From positions 930,001-994,000 of the forward strand of contig NC_085889.1 of the NCBI RefSeq assembly GCF_035222375.1: a DNA stretch of 64,000 bases, given 5' to 3'. The translations under genes were made by a program, and so were the position numbers. Source of the stretch: Podospora pseudocomata. Lineage: Eukaryota > Ascomycota > Sordariomycetes > Sordariales > Podosporaceae. Below are positions 32,118-43,320 of the stretch, one piece after another (position 1 is the stretch's first letter; each line of letters starts with the position of its first letter). A model generated the notes under the pieces. It saw only the letters and a program-made list of their open reading frames with translations. It ran no database searches and had not been told where the DNA came from.

Positions 32118-35100
32118 GATGGTGAAAAAGGATTCTTATACGCCTTGCTCGATGAAGAGATTGTATTGTCGATATGGTGGGGAGGGGAGGGGGGGAGGGG
32201 CGATGCCTTCTCTTGGTTGTGTAAGTGGTAACCGTGACCCGAGGGGTTGGATCGATGGGAAAGGGTGTAGAGCGGGATGGGGAGAAGAAAAGAAGCTCGA
32301 CCGGTGAGACGGGAGAGAGGGTTGTGATATTTGAAGTGAATGACAAGCGGGTGCCACTGGGATGGAAGGGCCTTTGGATTTTTTGGCTGGCATGGGTTAC
32401 ATCTCTTTGGGTTCCAGGTTTTGGAGCATGTCACTCTGCGGAGCGTTGGCTGCTCCTGGCCAGTCAGGAGACGCGGAGTACTGGGGAAGAGTCCATTACC
32501 CCCGACTTGGCAAAAGTATGCTTGGGGTATTTCGCCGCGTTCCCGCCGGGACGACTGCATTGTTTGCGGGGACCCTACTTACAAGGTGGCTTCGAATATG
32601 ATGCATAGGGTTGGCCAAGCTCACCATGTAGCTCGGTAGCTATGGGGTCCATGCAGAATACCGCCGAGCATCTGAGGCACCCCCCTGGCCCATTGCGACT
32701 CTTGCAACGCCCGGGGACACGCCGGTCGACTGCTAGCCGGTCCTCTTCGTCCCATCTCTTACCACTCCCCCGGGCTTGCCCCAGCTTCCACCGAGCCACC
32801 CCAGAAACCGCCGGCCCTCTCGACGTTGCAGCTCCCGTGGCCGCGGTGCCGTGTGTGTGTGTGTGGTGGTGCACACCACCTTGAGCCTAGAACGGGGGTG
32901 GTCAGGCAGGCAAACGAGCAGCATAAATTGACCGAGTCGGTCCGGAACGTTGCATCTACACTTGCTCGCCTAACCCCAGATCTTGCGTTGGCCCCGATGA
33001 GATGAGCCTGGGGGGAGAGGCGGAATCCAGGCGGATGGCGGATGCGGGTTGTGTAAGGTACGGTAATATTACCGTGGCATTCCACGCCTGTGACAGTCTC
33101 TTCCGTTCCCGAGGCCAACCCCCGACCGAACACGGGCTGGTTCGGCCCCACCGACCAAAGCCGCTGACATTCAGGATGGCCCATGGCAGACACATGATGG
33201 CTCCAAAGAAACTTTGCTGTGAACCTTGCCGCCGGGTTTGGGTCACCATTGCCCTCGTGAGGCTCCATAGTGACCCCCATACAACGATGACGGCCTCAGC
33301 ACTTACAACGATACACTAAACTACATGGCTACAGTACATTCCACAGGGTTTGGTGATGGCCACGTGCGCCAAGTCCCTGAACAGCATCATCACCTGTTTC
33401 CGGTACTGTCTTGTATGAGCTTGCCTCGATCGTTGAAGATAAGCGGGTTGTGCGGCTCCCTCACAAGCGAGCGCCAACTTCAACCGCTAGGACCGATCAG
33501 AGGATTGTTTCTTTTTTTTTTCTCGCTGGCACATGTCGCGTGGTCGCCAGAATGTGGAAGGCTTGCCGAGCGTATTGGATCGTGAAATCGTCGCGCCACC
33601 AAAAAAAAAAAACCGGCACCACTCGGCCATTGGCACGGCGATACTTTTTGAACTACAGCCCATCAGGGCCATCACGCTTCGGACTCGTCAAGTCAGCACC
33701 AGTCAACTGACCCGTGCCTTTGGAGCCGTTGGGCTGCACGTCAAAAGGCAACTGGCCAGAAGGACGTTGGCGCGATGGGTCTTCAATTGGCTAGCCCGGA
33801 GCATTAGCCAAGAAGGCAAGGAGTCGCCGGCTAAAAACGGTCCTTTTCTGGGGACATTTTCTTGTCATTTCCCCGTGCCCCAGTTTTTGTTGTTTGGGGT
33901 CCCCATGGGCAAAAAGCTCAAACCCCAGATTCACCAGGAAAAACTTGGAGAAAATTCGGGGAAGTTCCATCAAGCTCATCGCCATACTTGCATTTTTCAC
34001 CGATCATCTGGGGAATAGCGGGCATTGTGTGGGATACACTATCTGGGGAACAGGGGGAGTCGGAAAAACTTCTTGACAATAGCTTCCCGATGAGAGTCTG
34101 GACTGGAGAGCCTGGAGAGCCTGGAGAGTCTGGAGAGGTGGGACAGGTAGCGGAGATCAGATAAGCAGCAAGCTAGCCCATGTTCTAGCTTGGGGATGGC
34201 GGGCCAAGCACCAAAGGAACTTTTCTTTTTTGTTCTTTGCTAGTGCTTCCCCAAGTTTGCCCAGAAAGTGCCCACCAACGATCGTCCTCACCACCACCAC
34301 ATCGTCTACGACAGCTTGTTCTGCCAAAATCTTGTGGATGCAACGTCTTCCAAAGACTTGGTTGCTGTCCCGGGATCATGGAGATGCTTATTTTTGCAGA
34401 TCAGGATGCGTTCAGCTGTTGACCGCATGGTGAGGAGAGCTCCACCTTGCGACGTCGCTGCATTTCCCCAGCTTCAACCCTGAGCTGGAGATTCCCCTCA
34501 ATTTCATGCGTCCAGGAAGCCCCGGTCTCCAGGCCTCAAACAATCCTGGTGTTTCTCGGTCCAGGCCGATGACGCATTTGCAGTCCACCGAGTTGTGGAT
34601 GTTGCTGCCTGTGCAAGTGTCACTTAAAGGCTGAAGCTTCACGCCTCTTTCTTCGTATCACGGTGTACAATTCCGCCAAACCCCGAGTCTTGCCGTCCCC
34701 TCGAATCTCGAATGGCAACCGCTCAGATGGTGAGAAAGGGGGGCACAGCTTTTCTGGTGCGAGGATGGTTGCACTGAGCAGCGCCGGCGGTGTCTGATTT
34801 CCCATGCAACGTTCCGAGTCCTGTCCAACGCGACAAAGTCTTGTGCTACACAATTTCATGGTTGAACAACTTTCCTCTTGCAATGAAAACCAGCACACTG
34901 TCTTGCTTGTCGATTTTGCCCTGATGGTATGCTCCTACACTACCTAACCAGGAACTAGACATGTCGTTAACTTGTCCCAGGATTATTACCTAAAGCATTC
35001 CCAAAAAGGCGATTGTGCATCAGCTCTCAGCGTCATCACTCCCGACAGGGACAAAGCCACCACCAGCTAGCTGAAAAGGTCATCAGAGACTCAGAGGCAA

Positions 35101-37222
35101 TGTTCACGTGCGGGCCCCGTTCTCCTCGTGCTGGCTAATAATGGAACATGATGGTTTCCCCGGACTTCTCGCCAAACGCAGATTCCCTATGTCACCGTCC
35201 TCGACCTCGTGACAGATCTCGCTCTTTGTTGACCGTCAAGCCACTGAACCATTCCAGTCAACAACTCCTCCAACCTGGAAGCGCCACCGATTCTGTGGCG
35301 CTTCCTCGCCCATCAACCGCGCCAAGTGGCAAGGGCTGGCGGGGCAGCCGGGGGCGGGAACGAGGGTGCGGCAGACGGTTGATGCCAAGGAGAAACCGAA
35401 TGCGGGGGAAAAAAGCTTGAGATTTTTGGGGGGGTGGTGCGGAAAGCGAAACTCGGTTGCTTTTCGACGAGCGCCGGGATGGGAAACTTGACCGTCGCTG
35501 TCGCTGCATTGGGCACCGTGAAGCGAAGGGATGTGGACGATGAAAGAAAATGCCATTCTGCGATGTCAAGACATCAAGCCTCGTGATCATTTGAAGGTGC
35601 CGCTTTCTTTTGGATAGCATCATCAGAAGGTAATAACGGCAAGAAACATTACGGTACGTTACGCACTTTTCACCTCTCCCGTGTCTCTCCCACAACCCGC
35701 CATCTTTTGTTCCCGATCTGACACAGTTTCTCCAACGCCCGCAGGTCCCAAAAAAAATTACGCCCTTTCTGGTTGCAGAAATCACGCAGACCGATCCCTA
35801 ATCCCGTTGCGGACGACGGCCAACGGCATTGAAACGATCATCGAGAAAACGGCTTCCCCGTGGCAAGGATTGGCAATCCTCGCAATTATTAGCAGGCGGA
35901 CCTTGCGAGCTAGTGGCTGTCTGCCGATCGCACACACGCCACACCGCAGTTTTTGAAGGTCTTGTGGAAAGGGAAAGGATGAACAAAAAGGTACGGATTG
36001 ACGTAGGTGCCGCTTCGTTGCACCCCAGCGAATTTGAAGGACAAGAAGTGGACAAATTGTGGGTGAGTTCAAGGCTCCAACAAGGAAACTTGAGGAGCTG
36101 GTATTCTCTGGTCGGCGAGGAAGCTGGCCAGTCATGGCTGTCGGTGGCTGCCCTCCATGTTGGCCCTCATGCTGCAACCAGCTGTCCACCAACCGAACCG
36201 TGCCGTAACATGTGCGGACATTGCGCTCCATGGCTGTCTTGATATGCTAACTAACCAGTCCCTAGGATGAGGAGATCTCGATGGCAGGAAAATGGTGAGA
36301 GGATCATTGGGGGGTCCTCTGCTTCTTATCACTTTGTCCACATGTTGACAGACAAGACCAAGGTGAGACTTGCACCTCCCATCTGCCGGATCTGCAGCCC
36401 GCGCACGCCCATCGTGAACCCCAGTCAAACCCAACCTCATGGCGTTGTTGACATCGGGAGGGATCTCTTGGTGAATTGGGATCGACAAGGCTGCGATGAT
36501 GACTGATGATGTTGACCTTGCCCCTCGTGCCCCTGTTCAACCGTTTCTTCAACAAGGAAAGGAAAGAAGCAACGGGATGCTTGCGCAAGAACAAGAAAAA
36601 CGAAGGAAGAGCCGGCTTGGCAAGTCCAAGGAGATTTATTTTGCAACCGTTTTGTGCCAAGATCCTTGCCAAGTCTTAAACGTTTATGCATGAGGATGGC
36701 ACAGCACGGGCCTGAGTCGTGATGGGCACATCCTGGGAGCCTGGTCGTGGGCTTGGTCTGGGTTTGATGAAAATCTTTTATGAGGGATATGCTCGATAGA
36801 ATGCAGTTCAATTGTGAATAGAACTAAACTATTTGAACATATGACTTGTCAGGTGATGATCTGTGAAAAGACTAACAAGCGCTCCCTTGTCAGCGAGACT
36901 TCCTCGATTATGAAGTCATGTTAAAATACTTTCTATTTCTAATTCCTTTTTGCATGCGTTTGTATGAGGCATGCTCATGACTGGGGCATATTCATGTATC
37001 AAACCTATTGCTGAACTAGATTGATTGTAGAGCTACCATTTTACACACGTCATCTTATGTTGGTATACCGTTCAGTACCCATCGTATAAAATTGTAACTG
37101 CATATGACCAAACTCTAATCTCACTTCAATCTCTTCGCATGCTGACTTTGTATATGCAATCCAAACCATAAAAGATAAACTCCATACAACGCCCGCGATA
37201 CCTACCCTCCCTTATGCTCTAC
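32118..37222. other. 5.1-kb region without a recognisable gene
   Basis: Many overlapping frames of 60-175 codons occur on both strands, none with a domain or consistent splice structure. Local features are a (GT)n run near 32853, poly-T/poly-A tracts at 33511 and 33601, and a 9-bp TGGAGAGCC repeat at 34098-34140. The left end carries the promoter of the hexose transporter, the right end the 3' side of the APH-like gene. Confidence 0.5.
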
Positions 37223-38908
37223 TCACAACTGCCCATACCCCAGAACCCTAGCCAAATGCCCCCTCGCCTCCTCGGCAAACCACTCAACCACCTTCCTCTC
37301 CCCGTTCTTCTCTTTCATCTTGTCTTCGACCACCATCTCCATCAGCTCCCGTGCCTCGGCAGTCATGGACTCAGCCCTTTTCTCATACCCACCCGCGGGG
37401 TTCTCCCCAAACAGCCTCTCGTCGATAAACTTCCAGTAGATAGGGTCTAACCCATATGATCTCCTCGCAGCATAGTTGATCCAAAAGCTCCCATCTTCCC
37501 AGTTCTTTCTCATCCTGACGGAGAGAGGTGGTTCTTTTGGTCCTTCCTGGTTAGTAGATATAGTGGTGGTAGTGGTGGTGGTGGTGCTGCTATCTCCCGA
37601 TATATGAAGGTTGTCAAGCCACTCCGACATCGTCCCGTCTTCGGCCACCTTATCGTCTTCCAGCGGCTCCCCAAGACAAGGTACAGTCACCTCCTGTCCC
37701 TTTCCCAGTTTTTCCTCCTCCTGTTCCAACGCCCTGAGGAAAATCCCCAGATACTTCGGATACTTTCCTACCCAATCATCTACCCCCCCTTCCACCCCAC
37801 CATTCCACATATCTGGCTTCCTCAGCATCAACCACCAGGGCGGATCGGCCGCCATCGACCTTGGCCCGAACCAAGCCCATTCCCAATCAATCACCGCCCT
37901 CACCTCCCCCGTCTCGGGATCAACCAGCACGTTGTGCGGCGTCAAGTCGTCGCAGATGAGCTTGAACGTCTCGGGCGTCGGTGTGATGTGCTCCTGCCGA
38001 CTCGTGTAGCTTGGTGACGGCAGCAGGTTCATGTACGCCGCCCTGCGGAGCATGTGCCGGGCCGTGTACTTGTCCCGGGCGTCGTCCGCCGACTCAACGG
38101 CGTCGTTGCGCTGGAAGATGAGCTGGGCCATGTGGAGGTCGGTGAGGAACTGGTAGACCTCGTGGGAGGTGTTGAGGACGCGGTTGGAGGGGCCGAGGAC
38201 AAACTCGGGGCAGCCGGCCATGGTGATGGTGTCGGTTAGGGTCTGGGGGAGGGCGCGGGCGTGGACGGTGTACTCCCCGTCCACGTAGCCGAGGCAGCCG
38301 CTTTGGGGCATGGTGAGTTTGTCGAGTTGGAGGAGGATGTTGCTCATTTGGCGGTAGAGGGAGAGGATCTTGTCTTCGGGCATGGTTGGGTTGATGGTGT
38401 TTGGGGCTTCGGGGTCGGTGTCTGGGTCTGCGAGAAAGGTGGACAGGTGGACTAGGTTTGGGTGGTAGTCCATGATGATGAAGGGTCCGAGGCCGGTGGG
38501 ATTTTGCGAGGCGGTGCCCGAGTGGTAGATGTGGGGGATGGGGATGGTGGTGTTTGCCGCGACGTAACGCATGAGGTTGACTTCAGCTTGGACTTTCTCT
38601 TCTCTCAGTTCCAGGCTGAAGCGCGGGAGCGGGACCCGCATCATGCCGTAGCTCTCGGGATCTTGGAACTCAATGACGAAGACGGCGTTGTAGCTCCCGC
38701 AGAGGGATGAGTGCCATTTCCCAGCTCTTCCGCCGTGGTACTTCTTGACTACGCGGATGATCTCTGTGCGCAACTCGGGATTCTGGATCTTTTCATTGAC
38801 CCAGTCATATGACGCTTCTTGACGCTCTTCCACCATTTCATCTCCATACATGGCGACCTCGCGCGTCCGGCGATCCGGTCGAGGTTCCGGTGAAGGCTGT
38901 TCGGACAT
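37223..38908 (-). CDS. APH-like (aminoglycoside phosphotransferase fold) protein
   Basis: One exon of 561 residues. The kinase-like fold is seen from residue 50 on: GSYNAVFVIEF (nucleotide loop region), IPHIYHSG, FIIMDY (hinge), the catalytic loop CDDLTPHNVLVDPETG with Asp and Asn, and IDWEWAWFGP with the metal-binding Asp. This family is greatly expanded in filamentous fungi. The name comes from antibiotic kinases, but the fungal members mostly have unknown small-molecule or protein substrates. An acidic and poly-Thr insert (STTTTTTTTIST) around residue 445 is probably a flexible loop. No targeting signal is seen. Confidence 0.88.
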   Translation of the reverse strand: MSEQPSPEPRPDRRTREVAMYGDEMVEERQEASYDWVNEKIQNPELRTEIIRVVKKYHGGRAGKWHSSLCGSYNAVFVIEFQDPESYGMMRVPLPRFSLELREEKVQAEVNLMRYVAANTTIPIPHIYHSGTASQNPTGLGPFIIMDYHPNLVHLSTFLADPDTDPEAPNTINPTMPEDKILSLYRQMSNILLQLDKLTMPQSGCLGYVDGEYTVHARALPQTLTDTITMAGCPEFVLGPSNRVLNTSHEVYQFLTDLHMAQLIFQRNDAVESADDARDKYTARHMLRRAAYMNLLPSPSYTSRQEHITPTPETFKLICDDLTPHNVLVDPETGEVRAVIDWEWAWFGPRSMAADPPWWLMLRKPDMWNGGVEGGVDDWVGKYPKYLGIFLRALEQEEEKLGKGQEVTVPCLGEPLEDDKVAEDGTMSEWLDNLHISGDSSTTTTTTTTISTNQEGPKEPPLSVRMRKNWEDGSFWINYAARRSYGLDPIYWKFIDERLFGENPAGGYEKRAESMTAEARELMEMVVEDKMKEKNGERKVVEWFAEEARGHLARVLGYGQL

Positions 38909-39717
38909 GGTGTGGGAAATTAAAGGTTGAGCACTTCGACCAAAAAGTTAGCATTGAACTTTCCTGTGTAATGTCGATTGCTCGTTGCTGATAAATGATG
39001 TTGTAGAATTGAACCAAGACGCCTCAAAATGCAGGGGTTTGTTGGTGTTGGTCCAGCAGGCATTTGGGGCCCCTGGCCGAGAATTTGGCGCCGTATCATT
39101 GGGGCTGTGTTTTGCAGCCAACCCCCAAACTGTGCCCCCATCAAAACATGAGTGTTTCCCGGTTCGTCGTTCGTCAATAGCGGAACTCGATCCCGACAGT
39201 CTGGTCCAATGCACTTTGCCATGTCCGATCTGCGCTCAGGTCGTTGCACTGAAGCAAGAAGCCGAACGCGCCGAGAAGAGGTGTGATATCTATGGAAGGC
39301 TCGCGTCCCAGCAGAAACTTGGAGAGTGGGAATCGGGGCCGAATCGAGCAGTGCAGGGTGACTTCCAACAGCATTATAGCATCTTAAACCCCTTTCTGGA
39401 AGTCGCATGATGCACCGCGGTGGGCTTCTCACCATCTTTGGACCTGTTGAAGACCTGTGTGAGCGTCTTTTTTGAGACCAACAGGCCTAGGACGCCACGA
39501 ATAGTTCTGTTGACGTAAATTTTGATGCCAAAAATGGCCACATACCTAGAAAGCCTTGAAAGAGTCCTGAGATGTGTTGCGTATAAGAAGACAGTAAATC
39601 CAACCTAAGAAGAACCCGATTTTCTCACTCCGGCTCATCATTCGCACTTTTCCAGTCCGGCACTGAAACCTTACAAGATCGCATACCTCTATTTCAAACA
39701 CCCAAGCAGCCTTCAAA
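38909..39717. other. Divergent intergenic region, APH-like gene and disordered-protein gene
   Basis: 0.8 kb between two divergent starts, with no recognisable gene. A TATA-like GTATAAG at 39578 lies 140 bp before the ATG at 39718. Confidence 0.45.
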
Positions 39718-40257
39718 ATGTCCAGAAATCCCAGCCGCTCCAACTCTCCCGCCCCTCGCCAGAGCACCATCACCGAGAGCACCCTCTCCTCCGGGTTTGG
39801 TGATTATGGCTCCCCCGGAATAGAAGGCTTTGCCCGCCCTCCTTCTCGCAGCTCCAGCACGGCTGCCCAGCGTGGAAGCGCCAGCACCTTCAGCAGCACT
39901 ACTGCTCAGCGTGGAAGCACAACCACCACGGCTGGCCGCACCCCCTCAACTCCGGCGCGCCCAGCCTCTCCCGGTCCTCGACCAGGGAGCTCTGGCGGTG
40001 TTCGCCCGGGAAGTTCAGGTGGCGGTCGCCCAGGCAGCTCAGGCAGTGCAGGCTCCGGTGACTCCATCATTCCAACCGAGGGTAATGTGCCCGCAGCACT
40101 CCTCAACCGGGGCAAAAGGTCGCAGGAAGACAGGCAGAGGCTTGCCATTGGAGAGTCCAATGCTTCTATGCTGGATTCCCGTGGCCGTTCGGCTCGCCCC
40201 TCCCGTGACAGGAAGTCCAGAAAGGACGGCTCCAAGTCTTCTTCTCGCTCTCGCTAA
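39718..40257 (+). CDS. Small disordered Ser/Gly/Arg-rich protein
   Basis: One exon, 179 residues, with no recognised domain. It is low in hydrophobics throughout. Two imperfect TTAQRGS-type units, then four RPGSSGG-type units (about residues 88-110), precede a more complex segment NVPAALLNRGKRSQEDRQRL and a basic SR-rich tail (RDRKSRKDGSKSSSRSR). The tail could be a nuclear or RNA-associated signal and is rich in potential phosphorylation sites. Clean ATG context (CAAAATG) and a pyrimidine-rich leader support a real gene. Function unknown. Confidence 0.65.
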   Translation: MSRNPSRSNSPAPRQSTITESTLSSGFGDYGSPGIEGFARPPSRSSSTAAQRGSASTFSSTTAQRGSTTTTAGRTPSTPARPASPGPRPGSSGGVRPGSSGGGRPGSSGSAGSGDSIIPTEGNVPAALLNRGKRSQEDRQRLAIGESNASMLDSRGRSARPSRDRKSRKDGSKSSSRSR

Positions 40258-40846
40258 GCGACTCGATGGGCTTGAGCGTGCAGGTGTCCGGCATTCAGAA
40301 AGGAACTTGATTTGATTTCCCGCTTGGGTGGCGTATTGGGTTACATGTATCGTTTTGCTTTGTCGAGCTCGTTTTCGTTCTAGAATGGGTATGGATACAT
40401 GGAGGAGGAGTTCTGGTTTGGGTGCTCGTTAGTGTCTGTGGTGTGGAAGAGATAACAATAGAAATTTGGGATGCCTTGCTGGACAAGGCTATGCAAACCA
40501 ATCCCCCGTTCCGTCTCTACGCCACCAAATGTGAATTGTTGCGCTGTACAGATGAGGTTACCACTCCGACTGCCTAGCTGGTCCTGTGGAGGGAGCCGGG
40601 CAAGGTCAAAAGAATTGCTGAGGCGCTAACCGCCATGTGTGTCGGAACACACATTTATCTGTTAGCGCAGTAGCACTTGCACCCAGTTATGGTGGCTGTG
40701 CTTAGGAGGCGGTGCTCCCGAACGCTGAGCTCATTAGCAACCTATGCGAGATCAACACTCACGAAAAAGCGCCAATCCACCCATGGTTCCCTTCCACAAG
40801 CCTTCATTCCCGGCGTTTCTTGACCACTTCGAACCACCACGACATC
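40258..40846. other. Intergenic region with a nested inverted repeat
   Basis: No gene seen. It contains the nested hairpin at 40623-40668. Confidence 0.5.
40623..40668. repeat. Nested inverted repeat (46 bp)
   Basis: Outer arms GCGCTAAC (40623-40630) and GTTAGCGC (40661-40668) enclose a second perfect hairpin, ATGTGTGT-CGGA-ACACACAT at 40635-40654. It could be a cruciform, a 3'-UTR structure of the gene at 39718 or part of a small transposon. Confidence 0.6.
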
Positions 40847-41233
40847 ATGGAACGGCCAACCCGACGACCCACCCGGCATGCCGGCCCAGACAAGTCCCAC
40901 TCAACCGATTTTGGCTCGACCTCTACCGGGCCGAGCCACTCAGCAACTGTGTCCACAATCGCCGAAGCTGGCGCCGAAATTGAGGCCAACCGGCAGCGGC
41001 GCCTCGAAGCCGAACAGGCGGCCGAGCGGGTCCGCCAAGATATTGAGCGGATCCTCCAGCGGGGTCCGCTATCGGAGGAGAGAATGGAGGAGCTGTCCAT
41101 CGCGGCAGAGGAGTTTTATCGGCAGTCGATGGAAAGGAGGAGGAAGCGGCAGTTGAGAGAGCTGGCAATCGCTGCTGGAGTGTTTCTCGTGGCACTGGTT
41201 GCCTGGTGGGCTTGGTGGAGGATTGAATGGTGA
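40847..41233 (+). CDS. Small tail-anchored membrane protein
   Basis: The frame opens at 40712, but MERPTRRPTRHAG at 40847 is the likelier start, giving 128 residues. A polar N terminus is followed by a charged helix (AEAGAEIEANRQRRLEAEQAAERVRQDIERIL) predicted as coiled coil. The last 25 residues are a single Trp-rich transmembrane segment (LAIAAGVFLVALVAWWAWW) ending RIEW. This is the layout of tail-anchored proteins inserted after translation into the ER, mitochondrial outer membrane or peroxisome. The basic residues before the helix (RRRKRQLRE) favour the cytosolic side. Family not recognised. Confidence 0.6.
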   Translation: MERPTRRPTRHAGPDKSHSTDFGSTSTGPSHSATVSTIAEAGAEIEANRQRRLEAEQAAERVRQDIERILQRGPLSEERMEELSIAAEEFYRQSMERRRKRQLRELAIAAGVFLVALVAWWAWWRIEW

Positions 41234-42025
41234 CTGGGATTGTAATTCTCAATTCGCAAGGCTCCAGTGACGATGATCGATCGACGTAACGTCAATTCTC
41301 CCGGCTGGTAGGTAGGATCTAAGATGGTGTTTAAACGGTCTGGTAGTAGAATGGGTGTTCGTAGGAGGAATGGACGGTCGAGAGATCAACGTCTTCGAAC
41401 ATGATCTGCTTGAACGTAGGGATCGCGTCGATGATGAGATTGCTAGTGCTGATCTTCTAGTTTTTTTTTTTTAAAAAGAATCAGTCAGTGGAATCCTGTT
41501 TTTAGTAAGGTACATGTGGTAATACTAGCCGTCAGTGTAATGCGTGATGATGAATTCAAGGAGAAACTGTGGGGTAGTTGTTGCAGGAATAAAAATGACT
41601 TGGTTGCTCTGGTTGGAGTGTTTTTGTCAAGGAACGGAGCCCCTAAGGGCAGTGCCTTTCCATCGGAATTCAGCTACAGTCGGGTGGCAGGCTAGCAGGA
41701 TTGCACTCAGATGTCGCGCCGCCAAAGTAGGAGAAGGCACTACCGCACCTACAGTACAGGTACTCCGGCTTCCGCCTTTTCATTATGCCATGCCCAGGCT
41801 CACCCTGGCCGCACGTTTGACGGTCCGCCCGAGCCGTCCTACTTCCAAACGTCAAAATTTCCATCGATTCTGGCCATACGTTATACGGGCAGGCAAGACA
41901 CACAAAGCTCCTATGTGCACGATTTGTAGTTTTCTAGTCCTCCGCCATAGTCCCTGTCTCCCTGTCTCTTTTACTAACAGGCTTATGCACCGATCTATCA
42001 AAGTTTCTCGCGTTAACATCGAATT
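41234..42025. other. Intergenic region
   Basis: No recognisable gene; a poly-T/A tract at 41462-41477. A small 3' exon of the DUF3237 gene could lie here. Confidence 0.45.
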
Positions 42026-42573
42026 CTATAGCTGCTCATGCGCCCAAAGGTCCCAAGAAGCGAAACTTTGACATACCTGCCAAACATCCAACCCAACCCC
42101 AACCTCATTTGGTCCTCCAGTGGCATACGCAACAGCCGAGTTCAACCACTCGTACTTTGGGCTCGCCGTCTCGAACAGGATGTGCACATGAGGCGCGTGT
42201 CCCTTCTCGAAGATCAAGATCGTGGCGTTGTCATCGGTGTGCAACGAGTAGAGGGCGTCTGGGCTGAACACACCCTGGCGTGAGGTCAGGCCCCAGTCGA
42301 GACCCTTTCCAACTGTCCCTATTTGTGGTATTAGCGACACAACATTCGTTTGAACGGGTCGCAGTTCCTACCACTGATCTTCGGGCCTACAGCATTCCCG
42401 CCCGAGATTGTCAAGAGATCCCTTGTGCCGTAGGGGACAGAACCGATGGAAATGGGCTCTGCGAAGGTCAGATTAACGCTGAAGAGGTAGGTTAGGGTCG
42501 GAGGGGCGGGATTGACAGCTAGCGCTGCCACAGCGAGGGCACAGAGGGCAGATAAACTACTAAGGGATAGCAT
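42026..42573 (-). CDS. Secreted DUF3237 protein
   Basis: Exon 1, complement of 42573-42372, begins MLSLSSLSALCALAVAALA, a signal peptide. Exon 2 starts at 42318, the join giving KISGTVGKGLDWG. The mature part (LTYLFSVNLTFAEPISIG, GTRDLLTISGGNAVGPKISG, TVGKGLDWG, SPDALYSLHTDDNATILI) matches DUF3237, a small beta-barrel family of unknown function common in fungi and bacteria. The open frame ends at 42026 (164 residues). A GTATGT donor at 42076 after DVWQ suggests that the real transcript may splice into one more short exon not identified, so the 3' end is uncertain. Confidence 0.78.
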
Positions 42574-42654
42574 GATGGTGACTGAGTGCTGACTAGGTAA
42601 CAAAGGGTTGGTTTGGAGCCAACTCCAAAGCTCAGAAAGGAAGCAACAATGATC

Positions 42655-42662
42655 ATTTATAC
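42655..42662 (-). promoter_or_regulatory. TATA box of the DUF3237 gene
   Basis: Minus-strand GTATAAAT about 85 bp before the ATG at 42573. Confidence 0.45.
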
Positions 42663-43320
42663 TTGCTGTTTTTCATGTGCCCCCGTCAGCACTACGAGCC
42701 GCCACCTCATATCCTCCCGCGTTCGCACAACAGAGTAGCTAACGGCTAAACTGGAACCACAACAGAACCCTGCAGTGATTAGGTGCCCTCTTTTGCCTGA
42801 AGCAACCAGCGCATACATCGCAGTCAGATCTGTCTCGCACATCACCGGGAATCCCAAGAGTCCGAGGAGATAGATCACCTCGAGATGAGATCGCCTTGTT
42901 CCTGCAGGTAATATCTGAAGCGAGTCGGTTCCTACATAATCCGTGGGACAGTTGGGCCTAGAAGTTCCTATCAATATGTCAAATATCATCAGCGAACAGC
43001 TAAAACAATTCATGAGAATACATTATCGCATGCGCAAAAGAAATCGAAGTCAATTGACCGTCTCCTCTACTAAACGCTCAAAGCTATGGATGCCAAAGAT
43101 AGGAATCCCCTTCCCATCCTATGTGACCAGCCTCAGGCCAGCCACTCCACTCCCATGAATTACTTGCCCATTCCAGACGGGTGTCGACATGCCCCCAAAT
43201 AGCACCCGATCCTCCTCCCCAGATCTCAATCAGATACCATCAGTTCCATGCCTACCCATCCATTTCCCAAGCAAGATCCATATCATCGCCATTGTTGGTA
43301 TTCCCCGGTAGTCAAGAAAG

